DNA of 64,000 nucleotides from Cryptomeria japonica (Eukaryota; Streptophyta; Pinopsida; Cupressales; Cupressaceae). The position numbers and the translations under genes are program-made. The stretch lies in NCBI RefSeq assembly GCF_030272615.1, contig NC_081405.1, positions 609,076,677-609,140,676 on the forward strand, read 5' to 3'. This document shows positions 1 through 11,456 of this stretch, piece after piece; position 1 is the stretch's first letter, and each line of letters starts with the position of its first letter. The notes under the pieces were generated by a model that did no database searches, was not told where the DNA came from, and worked only from the letters and a program-made list of their open reading frames with translations.

Positions 1-76
1 TTTATCGGAAGTAAATAACAAATCAACGCAGAGGCTATATACGTAGAGGATATATCCGACTAAGAAAATATTCAAA

Positions 77-3000
77 ATGTCAAGTAATATGAGAGTGGAA
101 GATAGACTCGAAGGAGCCTCCAACTTCATTTCCTGGAAGATACGAATCATTGCCATTCTTGAAGAACTAGAATTAGAGTCTTACATAGAAGAAAATCTAG
201 ACATGCCAAATGATGAACCAAAGAAATCTACCTGGAAAAGGCGTAATAATAAAGCAAAGAAAATAATTATTGACTCAGTCAGAGATCATATTCTTCCATC
301 TATAGCCAAACTGCCTAAAGCATATGAAGTATTTAAAACCATTAAAAATACATATGAAGTTAACAATGCGAGTAGAATATTAACCTTGAAACAACAACTT
401 TTAAACATAAAGATGAATAAAGATGATACAATATCTACATACTTTTCAAGGATATCTGAAGTAAAAGACCAATTACAAACTATTGGAAATGAGGTAGATG
501 ATCAAGAAATCTCTCTCATAGCCCTAAGAGGATTACCAATTTCATGTGAATCCTACATTCAATGTATTAGCAGAACACCCCCCTTACCCAAATTTGAACA
601 ACTTAAGAATGAGTGCATTCAAGAGGAATCTCAACTAATCTCAAGAGGATTGGGGACAAATAAAGAAGGAGAAATCCAAGCACTTAATACAAATACCTTC
701 AATAAAAAGAAAAAGTTCTCCAAATGGAAGAGAGGAAATAAAAACCATCAGAAAAGAGATATGTCTAAAATTCAGTGTTACAAATGTGACAAATATGGGG
801 ACACTCACAAGAATTGTCCAAAAAGGAAGAAAACACAAGCTAGTCTAGCCAAAGTCAAAGGAGAAAACTCACTTTTCTTCTTAGCCCTATCAAGCGAAAT
901 AAATACAAATAAAAACACTTGGATCGTAGACAGTGGAGCATCAAGGCATATAACTGGATTCAGAAATTAGTTTGAAACACTTAACGGGCACTCAAGTGAA
1001 GAGGTTACTATTGGAGATAACTCCACATATCCTGTGAAAGGAATTGGGACCTGTACTATCAAACTAAGAAATGGAGTATCTCTACAATTAAAGGATGTTT
1101 TGTTTGTACCTAGAATAAAAAGAAATCTAGTCTCAATCTCAGGCCTAGCTGATCAAGGATATCGGGTTACTTTCAATGAAGATAAAGTTCTACTCTGGCC
1201 TAAAAATACAAATATAAAAAATGCCATAACAGTACGTTCAAGAGATGGTAGAATATAGAAACTATGCAGTGATCAAAAGAAAGCACTAAATCTTGAAGTT
1301 TCAAATAATAATGAATTATGGCACAAAAGATTAGGACACCTAAGATATAGTGCTCTATCCAACATAAAGAAGATTACTTCAGGACTACCCCAACTAACAT
1401 CTAAACACACAGACATTTGCAAATGATGTGCCTTGGGAAAGAATGTGAAAGTTTCTTTTCCCTCAAGCGAGCACAAATCAAAAGTTATTTTAGAACTAAT
1501 TCACTCAGACCTAGGTGGTCCCATGTCAACACCATCCCTAACTGGATCCTTATACTACATAATCTTTGTTGATGACTACTCTCGAAAATCATGGATATAT
1601 TTTCTAAAGTGCAAAGACTCAAATGAAGTACTATCTAAGTTCAAAGAATTCAAGGCACTAGTAGAAAACCAGTCAGGGAAGAAAATTAAGGTGTTAAGAT
1701 CTGACAATGGGGGAGAATATACATTTGACAACTTCAAAGACTTTTGTAATTCTATTGGGATTAAGAGGGAATATACTGTACCATATAATCCACAACAGAA
1801 TGGAGTAGCAGAAAGAAAGAACAGAACCATAATTGAAGCAGCAAAAGCCATGATGCATGACCAAAACTTACACACTTCATTCTGGGCAGAAGCTTCAAAT
1901 ACAGTAGTCTACATTCAAAACAGATGTCCGCACTCAGTTCTAGAAAACATAACTCCTGAAGAAGCTTTTACAGGGAACAAACCAGACTTAAGTCATTTAA
2001 GGATATTTGGCTGTCCCGTATATATACGTGTTCCTAAAGAAAAGAGGACAAAACTAGAACCATCCGGAGAAAGAGGTATCTTCATTGGCTATAGTGAAAA
2101 TACTAAAGGATATCGCATTTACATTCCAAGGAAAAAATCTGTTGAGATAAGTAGAGATGTAAAGTTTGAAGAAAACACTACACTCAAAGAACCTAAGGAT
2201 GATAACATTACTAAAGAAGAAGAAGATCACATAACTGATATTGAGAGGGAGAATATCATAGAAAATTCCAAACCTTTAGACACTGAGAGGGAGGACATCA
2301 TAAGAGCTTCTGAACCTCTTGTTGATGAAAATATTGAAACACTCAATAACAAGAAAAGACCTCTATGGGCAAGGAAAATGATTGAAGAGATTAATGTAGA
2401 ACCAAATGAAATTTCCAAAGAAAATAAGAGAACAAGAACTCTAAAATGTTATGCTGCACTTCTAACCGAACTCACAAATTCTGAACCAACAAATTTTAGA
2501 GAAGCCTTATCAAAAAAGGCTTGGAAAGATGCTATGGTTGAAGAATATCAATCTATACTAAAGAATGATGTTTAGGATATAGTGCCTAGACCAAAAGACA
2601 AATTAGTTGTCTCATCCAAGTGGTTATTCAGGATCAAATATGCATCTGATGGCAACATTGAAAAACATAAAGCTCGCTTTGTGGCCAAGGGATTCTCTCA
2701 GAAAGTAGGAATTGATTATGAAGAGACATTTGCCCCAGTTGCCCGGTATACGTTAGTAAGAACAATCATTGCAATTGTAGCATCCAAAGGATGGAAAACT
2801 CACCAAATGGACGTAAAGACTGCCTTCCTAAATGGTTCAATTGAAGAAGAAGTATATATAGAACAACCAGAAGGATTCACCATACGTGATAAAAATTGCT
2901 ATGTTTGTAAACTAAAGAAAGCTCTCTATGGGCTAAAACAAGCACCTAGGGCCTGGTATGCAAGGATAGACAACTATCTCTCCAAACTAGGGTACTCCAA

Positions 3001-4009
3001 GAACCTAGTAGATCCCAATATCTACTTCAAGGCTTCAAATGGCAATATGATTATATTGGTCCTTTACGTGGATGATCTTTTGATAATAGGAGAGGATAAT
3101 CTCATTGAGAAATGTAAGCAAGATCTGGCAGCAGAATTCGATATGAAGGATCTAGGGCTTCTACATTATTTTCTGGGATTAGAAGTATGGCAAAAGAAAA
3201 ACTACATCTTCCTAAATCAAGGAAAGTACACCACAGATATTCTAACTAGATTTGGGATGATGGAGTGTAAGCCATTAGCTACACCAATGGAAACTAATTT
3301 TCACAAGCTAAAAATTGAGGCAGAAGATTCAGAACCTACAGATCCCACACTCTACAGACAAATCGTCGGTTCTCTCATGTATTTGGTAAATACTCGTCCT
3401 AATATTTGCTATGCTACAAATGTATTAAGTCACTTCATGTGTGAACCTAAGAAGACACATCTAATGGCTGCTAAACACATTCTAAGATATTTACGAGGCA
3501 TAATCGGATTTGGCTTAAAGTATGAAAATGTTGAGATTCAACTTGAAGGATATTCTGATTCTGATTGGACCGGAAGTACCACTGACCATAAAAGTACTAC
3601 AGGGTGTTGCTTCAGTCTTGGTTCTGCTATGATATCTTGGTTCAGTAGAAAACAGTTAGCAGTTGCACAAAGCTCCACCGAAGCAGAATATATGGCAACC
3701 TCCATGGGAGCTCGTGAAGCGGTATGGCTAAGAAAGTTATTATTTGGATTATTTGGAAAAACTCTGAATTCAACAATAATTCACTGTGATAATCAGAGCT
3801 ATATCAAGCTCTCAATAAATCTAGTTTTTCACAATCGATCCAAACATATTGAGATCCCTTATCACTACATAAGAGATATGGTAGATCGAAACGTCATAAA
3901 CCTAGTGTACATCAGTACTGAAGAACAAAATGCCGATATCTTCACCAAGCCACTCGCAAGATTGAAGATAAAATACTTCAGAAGTAAACTTGGTATGACG
4001 AGATTATAA
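77..4009 (+). pseudogene. Ty1-copia gag-pol polyprotein, four in-frame stops
   Basis: A single frame without frameshifts runs from the ATG at 77 to the TAA at 4009, cut by TAG at 968, TAG at 1256, TGA at 1424 and TAG at 2573. Domains in order: UBN2-type Gag; a CCHC knuckle near 776-820 whose His position reads Asp (CYKCDKYGDTHKNC); protease with intact DSGAS near 930; integrase zinc region (HKRLGH, then the Cys pair next to the TGA); integrase core with DDYSRKSW, DNGGEY and NGVAERKN; RT with YVDD near 3068; RNase H with SDSDW and TEAEY; and the late NADIFTKP motif. At least two stops fall where the family has a codon one C-to-T or G-to-A step away (Arg at the integrase Cys pair, Trp before the RT start). 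The family replicates through an RNA intermediate in cytoplasmic particles. This copy cannot supply the full protein. Confidence 0.93.
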
Positions 4010-4098
4010 TTGAGATTATTAGGATGAAATTCCTACCATGTGTAATTTGTTCATGAATAAATAAGTAAAATGTATATTGCAATATTCTAACTGTGTTC

Positions 4099-4358
4099 AA
4101 GAAGATGACGATCTTCTTATGTTTAAGGTTACTATTTCAAGGTGACGATCTTGACAATAGTTGACCAAGTGTCAAGATTGACTACATTAAGTTGTTGTCC
4201 CGGACTGTACCGGATATCTTGATCCTAAAGTATGTGATCATCTCATGATTGACTTCTTAAGTGATTGTCCCGGACGGAGCCGGATATCATGATATTGAGT
4301 TTATTGTCATGACAAGACTATATTAAATGTTGTCCCGAATTGTGTCGAAAGTCATGAC
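4099..4358 (+). other. Row of five hairpins in copia 3' noncoding region
   Basis: Two short hairpins share a GACG loop: AAGAAGAT/ATCTTCTT at 4099-4118 and TCAAGGT/ATCTTGA at 4137-4154. Three longer units follow with closing arms TCAAGAT/ATCTTGA (4172-4222), TCATGAT/ATCATGA (4243-4292) and GTCATGAC/GTCATGAC (4306-4358). Each longer unit encloses a related loop with a TTAAGT- or TTAAAT-like stretch and TTGTCCCG. The arms differ between units but stay complementary within each one. They lie between the RNase H stop and the purine tract. The function is unknown; packaging, export or RNA stability signals are possible. Confidence 0.6.
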
Positions 4359-4399
4359 AGAATATGCTCCCATGAAAATTACTTAGATCCACTCCTACT

Positions 4400-4408
4400 A
4401 AGAGGGAG
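4400..4408 (+). promoter_or_regulatory. Polypurine tract of copia element
   Basis: AAGAGGGAG sits directly before the 3' LTR start TGTTAAGATAT. In this family the tract primes plus-strand DNA synthesis. Confidence 0.8.
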
Positions 4409-4701
4409 TGTTAAGATATAGCCCTCATGAATCTAACTAATGGTAAATCAGTTATTATCTAGAGAGTGATATATTAATAGAGCATACAGTTTGGAAATTA
4501 AACATAAACAAACTAATTGTTATGAACGGTTGCCTCCCTAGGGACATGTCCATACGTGGCAACTGCCATGTATGGACATGTCCCTACGTAGGAAACCTTT
4601 CCTCTTGTATTTAAACCGGATTCAATGATGGAGATGATCAATAACTCACAACAATCAGTCTTCCAGAATTGTTGTCATTATTCTTCGATCCATATTTAAC
4701 A
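4409..4701 (+). repeat. 3' LTR of copia element
   Basis: The LTR starts TGTTAAGATAT and ends ATATTTAACA, imperfect inverted termini with TG...CA ends. It is 293 bp long. Near its middle is a near-perfect 46-bp palindrome (4540-4585), followed by a TATA-like TATTTAAA at 4608-4615, the expected arrangement for a U3 promoter. The right end was set by the inverted termini only, because the 5' LTR is not available for comparison. Confidence 0.8.
4540..4585 (+). promoter_or_regulatory. U3 palindrome with ACGTGGC (ABRE/G-box-like) core
   Basis: Arms of 22 bases (4540-4561 and 4564-4585) pair with one mismatch around a 2-base centre. The left arm contains TACGTGGC, the core bound by plant bZIP factors in ABA and stress responses. 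The right arm has CATG where symmetry would give the CG-containing core, which looks like CpG decay. It lies about 22 bases upstream of the TATA-like box, so it may be an inducible LTR enhancer. Confidence 0.5.
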
Positions 4702-6890
4702 ACACCATAATCCATGAGTTCTCTAAAATTTTTGTCATTGATTCTTTGGAAGAGCACGAAACCACAAGAAACCTTTGGTAGTAATTCCATCCTACAGTTC
4801 ACACCCTGATTGGTAGAAATCCATTCTTCTAAACTGTTGTCACAGGATGGCCAAAAATTTACTAACTTACCAATGATTCCTACTTAATTTTAATAGACTT
4901 GAATTCATGCCTATTTCCATGTTTGAATGATCTACCCTGATTTTAATGGTTAAAGCTTTATTTTTGCATTGGGTGAAGCAGATGATGAAGCAGTTTACGC
5001 AGAATGGGAGGAGTTCCATCAATTGATCGGATGAATACGCATCTGATCTTCCAATCGAACTGTCATTAGGGGCAGCATGAGAACAAGGGGACACATAATC
5101 TTAGTATCAAAATTTTTTATTGTGATTAACTTTACCTGTTGAAAAACTATTTAAGAGATTTCAGTCTTATTGATCGTATGATCAGCCAGAAACAATGACA
5201 TTCAATCTGAGACGTGACATTCAATCTGAGACATATATACAGCATCATGCCATAACCATCCTGCCAGCTGTTGGCAGCTGGCAGGAACTACGCTGCATTG
5301 CAGCTCTTGTTATCTAATGCTTTTGATTTGATTCAAAATTGTGGGTCTTTTTTACGTGTGCTCAAGCTACGTTAAAGAGGGTTTTATCTAAGCAGATGAT
5401 ATTTAAAGGGCAGTCAAGAAGTATGATTTGTTTAATGGCAAGGGATGGATGGGTGGGTGGGATTTTCCCAATAATATTTTTAAAGAAAAAGCCCCACTAT
5501 GTCAGTATATACATGCCATGAAAATTTCCCTTTAGTCTAATAATTGCGACATCTTTGAGAATGAGCTACTGTTATTTTCTTATCTAATTTCTTCAACAGG
5601 GGCAAATCAATTTTCTGACCTTTTCTATTTAGTGCATCGACGAGTGCTCCACCAACCACATCACTAGAAGGTTGAGAAGGCTCCTACAATGGAAAAGATT
5701 GTGGGGTTCCAAAGGGATATTATGTGAGCTTCAAATTTGGAGATAATGTTCAGCAGATGGACAAAATCGACAAGGAGGTGACGAGAGAGAACTCTCTAGA
5801 TAATTAGTACTCTCTGCCTTTTCCCTTAATTCCATACGGAATAGCTCTTTGTTGTTTTTGGCTAGTTTTACTATGAAATTTGTAATTATCTATAGTGCTG
5901 TTATATTCTAGTCTTAGGGTCTCTAATCTCCATATTTTGGGTTAGTGAATAGCTTATGAGATTGAGAATACTCTCTAAGCTAGTATCTGAGTGGTCTCCT
6001 GTTTTTAAAACTTTTTCAGTCTGAGCTACAAGATCACCAGCTCATTTTATCATATATTTTCTATTATGTAAATTTTTATATCTAGTTATTAATACAAAGT
6101 ATGCGTTCACACTTTGCCTTTAAAAAAAATTAGAAAATTGTGAACAATTCTTTGTATTTATCATGATTTCTATTGTTAGAACTTGATCCAATCTCTTAGT
6201 AAAGTGAACTAATTCTTTCCACTATATGGTCGATAAAGTATTTAGATATTTAATGTGTTGTGGCATATTAAAGTGTCGAGAAATGCAAGTTTTTTTATAT
6301 TTTATATTTTTGTGTATATGAAATAAAATATTGCAAGACATGGGTAGGAAAGAGCATATATTTATTATTTTTAGATATTTGTGTTGATTGTACATAAATA
6401 TAATCATAAATAAAATTGTTATTTTTTATTTTAAAATAATATTTCAATTAAATCATTTAATTATAGGTATAATGAGTACTATTAGATTTTACATCTATTT
6501 TAGAACTACAACTAATAAATTAGATGGCCTTTATTTTCATTTACTTTTGATAATAATTTGTTATGAATATATAATCAAATTTTCCTTATGTTTAATTTTA
6601 GTTCATATAAAATATATTTAAGAAGATAATTAGCTAAGAGCATGAGGTTTGATTGAAAGCATAAAAAGCATAAAGGGAATACACTATATTTAAGAACTCA
6701 TATAGAATATGATATATAGATCAAGTTGGGACATAGGGCAACATAACATTATTAAATGTTCTTAATCTTATGATAAAAGATTTAAGTGAAAATTTTCCAA
6801 AGGTTTTTTAAATAAACATAATAGTCCAAAAATAGAACTAGTTATAGAAACCCACTTATTCATACCAACACAACCCCTTAAGAACAACAT
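4702..6890. other. Spacer without recognisable gene
   Basis: The stretch is AT-rich with only short open frames in both strands, none with a recognised domain. An 18-19 base unit, GTGACATTCAATCTGAGAC, is repeated in tandem around 5196-5232. Nothing else could be supported. Confidence 0.6.
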
Positions 6891-7654
6891 AGGAAAAAAT
6901 ATATAAATATGAGAAGATGGGTCACATCTATAAGATTGGTGAGATATCTGAATAAATGAGAGAAACACAGAAAAAAAAAAAATTTGTGTTAAAAAAATTC
7001 ATTTCCAAAGAAAAAGTAAAAAACATAGAAAAGTTTTATATGAAAAATAAGAAAAATAAAATCAATTGTAAGAAAAAGTCCTTTCTATAAAAAATAATGA
7101 AAATAAAAATTTAGGTGAACACCTTGAATGTCAATTTTGTTACATTAATGATATGCTTAACATGAAATGTTAAAGATAGTCCAAGATCAACAAACTAAAC
7201 TCCTCCCCTATGCTGATATCTTCTCATTCCTAGAAGAAATACGAAGAACGATATCTAAGGATAAAATTATTTAGTCTTCTTAAATATTATAATATAAGAG
7301 TCACAATCTTAACTAAGGAAGACGACAGTGTAGAAAAATGTGAAAACTAATGAAAAGCATTCACAACTGATGATAATGAATCTCCATTTTCTGCTAGCTT
7401 GCTTATTTCCAACCAGAAAAATTATGTACAGTACTATAATTGGGGGATAGGTTTTTACTATAAAGCTATCAAACAGGTCGAAAAGCTAGCTTGCTTATTT
7501 CCAACTAGAAAAGTAAAGTACATCACTATAATTGGGGGATAGATTTTTACTATAAAGCTAACAAACAAGTCAAAATGTTTGCTGGAATATTATGATCCAT
7601 TGTTTGTGAATCATAACAGTTCATATAATTGTAAACCCACATAAACAAGCATAT

Positions 7655-7844
7655 TTACAAACATTGACTGTAAGCCAAGCCTTCAGGCTTTACTGTACAG
7701 GAGCGATCGCTGACATAACCTATAAATCATTATAACGATATGGGTATTCTTTTTCTAATGTATTTAATGCCTGACGGGTGGTGCAGATTCGAACCCAGCT
7801 ATTAATTATGTATACAGCGTTACAGAGAGATGGCTTTACGCCCC
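7655..7844 (-). repeat. tRNA-related SINE-like block, copy A
   Basis: On the minus strand, from 7844 down to about 7776, a tRNA-sized head starts GGGGCGTAAAGCC and ends with GGGTTCGAATCTGCACCACC. It contains a near-consensus pol III B box GGTTCGAATC (7786-7795 in complement). A body of about 110 bases follows and is shared with copy B at 39214-39401. The A box and tRNA stems are weak, so this is not a functional tRNA gene. Because copies A and B also share flanking sequence, the block could simply be part of the segmental duplication. Confidence 0.35.
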
Positions 7845-7908
7845 TACGATATGATTATTGTTTCCACACGCTTTCAGTTAGTTTCGAAGCATGACTTTCT
7901 GCATAATT

Positions 7909-8014
7909 TCAGAGTCCCTCCAGGGAACAATGAAGCTTCTGTCTGAGATGTTTGTCAGCGTTAATATGCTTAGTTACGGAAGCTGCAATTTGCTCCAGCA
8001 ACTCTCCCTGGTCC
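7909..8014 (-). pseudogene. Orphan second exon of a TIR-type gene
   Basis: In complement, an acceptor AG at 8016-8015 is followed by a 35-codon stretch beginning DQGELLEQIAASV and ending at TGA (7911-7909). It matches exon 2 of the TIR gene at 50698-50776 in sequence, phase (one leading base G) and splice context. The adjoining intron is similar up to about 8180 (AAAAGGATAGAAAAG here, AAAAGGACAGAAAAG there). The TIR exon expected further right is missing, so this is a truncated paralogue. No NB-ARC motifs occur nearby. Confidence 0.65.
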
Positions 8015-9389
8015 CTGACAAACACGAAAAAACAGTCAGTTAGAAAAAATCTACACAAGCAAGCGTAGAAGGCTGGTTGATGTAAGCAAAAACCGTAAAA
8101 AGCGCTGTAAAAACACTGGAGAAAAGGATAGAAAAGTTACCCTATATGTTTCTTGCAAAGAAGAAAATGTTTGGCTCAGGAAAGAAAATCTGGATGAAAC
8201 AAATATCTTTTTGAATGCGTAGTTTTATGAAAAGCGAATAGATAAAAAGGTTTTATTATGAATAAGTATTAAAAAAAATTTATGGGTAAAGTTTTAGGGA
8301 GAAAGAAGAAATACAATTGTCAATCTTTCATATGATCATAAAAAAAGGTCAGTATTATTTGGAGAGTCAAAATTCTTATTTTTCAATTAAGAATAAACTC
8401 TCATCAACTTAAATGTGATATAAGGCAATATAAGAGACGTAGAGAAGGATGAAAAGAAAATGTGTACTTTTTTGCAATATCAAGACAGTGGAATTCCAAA
8501 AACACTTTACTATGCAATGCACTGCCTTCAAAGACATCGGAAACAAAAATGTCAATATTGTGTTAAAGCTGGTTCAATCATTAAATATATCAAAACATAC
8601 ATTATAAAGTATGTATTTCTATAACAAAATATAATGTACTTAAATTGGAGTTTTTTGTTTTTTTTTTGGCGTAGAGGCGAACCCCATATATTAATATTAT
8701 AGAATAATAAAGATAATAAATAGTCACATAGAAAAAATTTGGTTGAGCCAAAAGGGAGCTCAAAACTAATGGAAGAGAAAAGAAACCGCAACATAATAGC
8801 TACCACACGCATAGCATATTGTTATAGATTACAATGAATATTTTGCATCCCTACAGTTAGGTGAAGAAGACTAATATGATAAAAAATAGTATTTGTGAGT
8901 GTGAACCTATCCATTGAATCCATCCATGGTAGTGGCATTTGGAGATCCAATCAAATTCTTGAGCATGTTCAACTCCAACAATACAGGAACTGTCAACTTC
9001 AACACCTTATTTACAACTACCTCAATTATGTCAGTCACACATGCAATTGACTTCTCATGCCCCTCAACCTAGCATACTCTCGTAGGGCAAACAATTGTAT
9101 GCCTTGTAAAAAAACCAATTGACTGGCCTTGTTGAGAATGTTAGAGATGTTCTCAAATTTTCTAGAATCCTCAGCCCAAGAATGGACTAAAATCAAATCC
9201 CTCCAAGAGAAACCCAGAAAGGGATTTCCTATTCATGAGCACCAAGGTGCACCTCCTCAACACTTGAGAGTCGTTGAAGCATTCTTGCACATGAACGATG
9301 ACAATTATGAAAAGAAATGAATCTACAAAACTGAGGGTGATTAGTTAAAATACACCATCCTAAATCAAAAGACCATGCAGAAAGTGGAT

Positions 9390-11451
9390 CTAAAAAATCA
9401 GAGCACAATAAATGATGTAGGGCCCAAGGGCCTCTCTATGGATGATAGAAGAGGCCTCATCGAATTGGAGGAGACAGTCCCTAGAGAATTTGATGATAGG
9501 GTCGGATTGAGCACACCCCCTATTCGCCAATGAATCTGCTAAGATTATTCCCTCTTTGTAACAATGAAGAAGCTCATAATTTTTCAAGGAGTCTAGAAGT
9601 AGCCAAACTTATTGCAACACATACTAAATGCCCCAGCTGTGCAAGATTCTCTTTCTAAAAGCATTGATAATAAGCAAAGAGTCATCCTCAATTAAGATGT
9701 TCAAAATTTGAAGTGATTTAGCCAACAATAGACCTTGGAGAAGGGAATGTTCTTCGACCATATTATTAGAAACATCTAGGAAATGAAATGCTGATGTTGC
9801 CAAAATGTTTTCTTTATGGTCCCTAATTACACACTCGCCACCTTCTTTTCTTGGATTGTGTTTGGTTGTGCCATCAAATTTTATTTTGAACTTCCCTTTC
9901 AGAGGTGGAATCCAATTGATTTTTGATCTATCTATTTTTCTTTTGTGGGGTTGGAATGAGATTCTTGTAAAAGGGAGCTTCATGTGTTCCTAGGATTGAA
10001 GAATTTTTGAAATTCAATCGGAAAATGAAGAGTTGATTTATTTGGAATTTACTACATATGAATTTACTACTTCTCATATAGAAGTTTCAATTTTCTGCAA
10101 GATCTCAGATAAACTTCAAGGTTCCTTTATGAAGATCCTCTTGTTTCTTTCCCACCAGATGCACCAGATGATCATAGAAGGGATGGCTTTCTAAATGCAA
10201 GCAAAAGAGGATAGATTATAGAGTGAAGGCCAATTTGTGAATACATTCTAAAGATTCTCTGATAAGGGATAATACAAATTCATCTTGTTAAGGATGTGAG
10301 CCCAATAGAATTGTGCAAAGGAACATTGTAATAGAAGGTGATCTACATCCTCTTGAGCCTGTCCACAAAAAACACACTAGAAAGGATTAACATTCCCAAG
10401 TTTGAATAATATATCGCTTGTTATAATCCTCTTCTTAAGAGTAAGCCAAGGAAAGCATCCGTCTTTAGGAATGACAACTTCATTCCAACAGAATGAAAAT
10501 GACCTTTGAGTTTGTACTTTTTGCTCTTGACTAATAAGGGAGTTGTAACCTGTTTTTTACCAAATAATTTGTTGTCTTTGATGAGACCCAAAATAACGAA
10601 TCTATAAAATTTGACTTGAAGATAATTTCGTTGCTAGGGATTTTGTTACAAGAGATTTGCTGATCTAGACGGACTTGAGAGGAATCTACCTTCTTCTCAG
10701 GCCTTATTGGAGAAGTATTATCTGGAGGCTACAAATCGTCTTTCACTTTTGATCCCCATATGGAAGTAAGAATGTCCCTTTCTTGTGAGAGATTTTAATC
10801 ACAGGCAAGAGGAGGATGACCATTCCAAGAGTCCTCCCAAAAAAGAGTATTTGAACCACTGAACACTTTCTAGGAAAGATAAGGAGAAATCGCATCTCTG
10901 CAAGTGATAGGGAAATTCATCATAGTTGATCCTGTGGGAGGATTAGAAATTGTAAAAATTTTACTTGGATTAGGTGAGTCAAGGTATTTACTTTGCATAA
11001 GATTACACCATTTGGCTTGAGGTTTCATGTACATATGCCAAACCAATTTTGCATCCAGGGCTAAATTTATTGTTGATATATTATTAATACCTACTCCACC
11101 TTTGTGGTTTTCTAAACTCATGTTTACTAATGATATTAAAGGAATTTTTTATTTATTATCCACATTTCCTTTCCAAAGAAAATTTCTGATAATTTTTGCA
11201 ATTTCTAAGACTACTAATTTTGGAGCTTTGAAAAGAGCCATGTAATAATTTGGCATGGAAACAAGGATAGATTTAATCATTTGAATTTCGCCTTCCATTG
11301 ATAATCATCTACCTTTCCAGTTAGAAATCCTTCAATGTAAGCATTTGATGATTTTTTTCCCAATATTTGGGTTTATTTCGGCCCGTGAAGAAATGGATGC
11401 CAAGGTATTGCCAAGGTCGCTTTGTCATTTGGAATCCCAAGATCCTAGAAA
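9390..11451 (-). pseudogene. LINE ORF2, C-terminal half: RT end, zf-RVT, RNase H
   Basis: From right to left in complement: an RT connection region with ENHKGGVGINNI near 11100; a zinc-binding reverse transcriptase domain with CVFCGQAQEDVDHLLLQC near 10310-10375; a segment reading MIIWCIWWERNK near 10170; then an RNase H domain at 9624-9983 with KFDGTTKHNP and EDDSLLIINAF. The RNase H end, with ILADSLANRG, is at about 9500-9560. This is the usual order for plant L1-like elements that gained an archaeal-type RNase H. Frameshifts and stops separate the parts. The sequence from 9389 to 8669 is the 3' untranslated region. Confidence 0.85.
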
Positions 11452-11456
11452 TATTG
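11452..11456 (+). repeat. Target-site duplication TATTG, left copy
   Basis: TATTG immediately precedes the gypsy 5' LTR and is repeated exactly at 19304-19308 after the 3' LTR. This fixes both ends of the insertion. Confidence 0.92.

Larger units (their letters stand above)
1..4701 (+). mobile_element. Ty1-copia LTR retrotransposon, 5' LTR outside window
   Basis: The element enters at the left edge in its untranslated leader and runs through gag-pol, a structured 3' noncoding stretch, a purine tract and a 3' LTR. The domain order gag, protease, integrase, RT, RNase H is diagnostic of Ty1-copia. The 5' LTR and primer site must lie left of base 1, so neither LTR divergence nor the target duplication can be checked here. 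The bases after the LTR (ACACC, 4702-4706) are the expected place for one copy of the target duplication. The element is inactive because its reading frame has four stops. Confidence 0.93.
6895..8200 (-). repeat. Segment A: decayed paralogue of TIR-locus surroundings
   Basis: Sequence from about 6895 aligns by eye with 38385 onward (Segment B). Shared blocks include TACAGTACTATAATTGGGGG at 7428 and 38919, and AAACCCACATAAACAAGCAT at 7632 and 39189. Segment A also holds an orphan TIR-type second exon and intron (7909-8180), which B lacks. A further shared block (TGTTAAAGCTGGT, then ATTAAATATATCAAAACATAC) lies at 8560-8655 in A and 39643-39722 in B. The LINE inserted just after this block in A. 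Confidence 0.6.

Noticed and set aside
6388-6621. 77-codon frame rich in Ile, Phe and Tyr
   Set aside because: Composition is explained by AT-rich DNA; no membrane-protein family or start context supports it.
7776-7844. Functional tRNA gene on the minus strand
   Set aside because: The B box fits, but the acceptor, T and anticodon stems do not pair well and the second copy is more decayed. SINE-like origin fits better.
9805-9993. Plus-strand frame over the LINE RNase H
   Set aside because: Shadow of the minus-strand RNase H domain, which has recognisable motifs.
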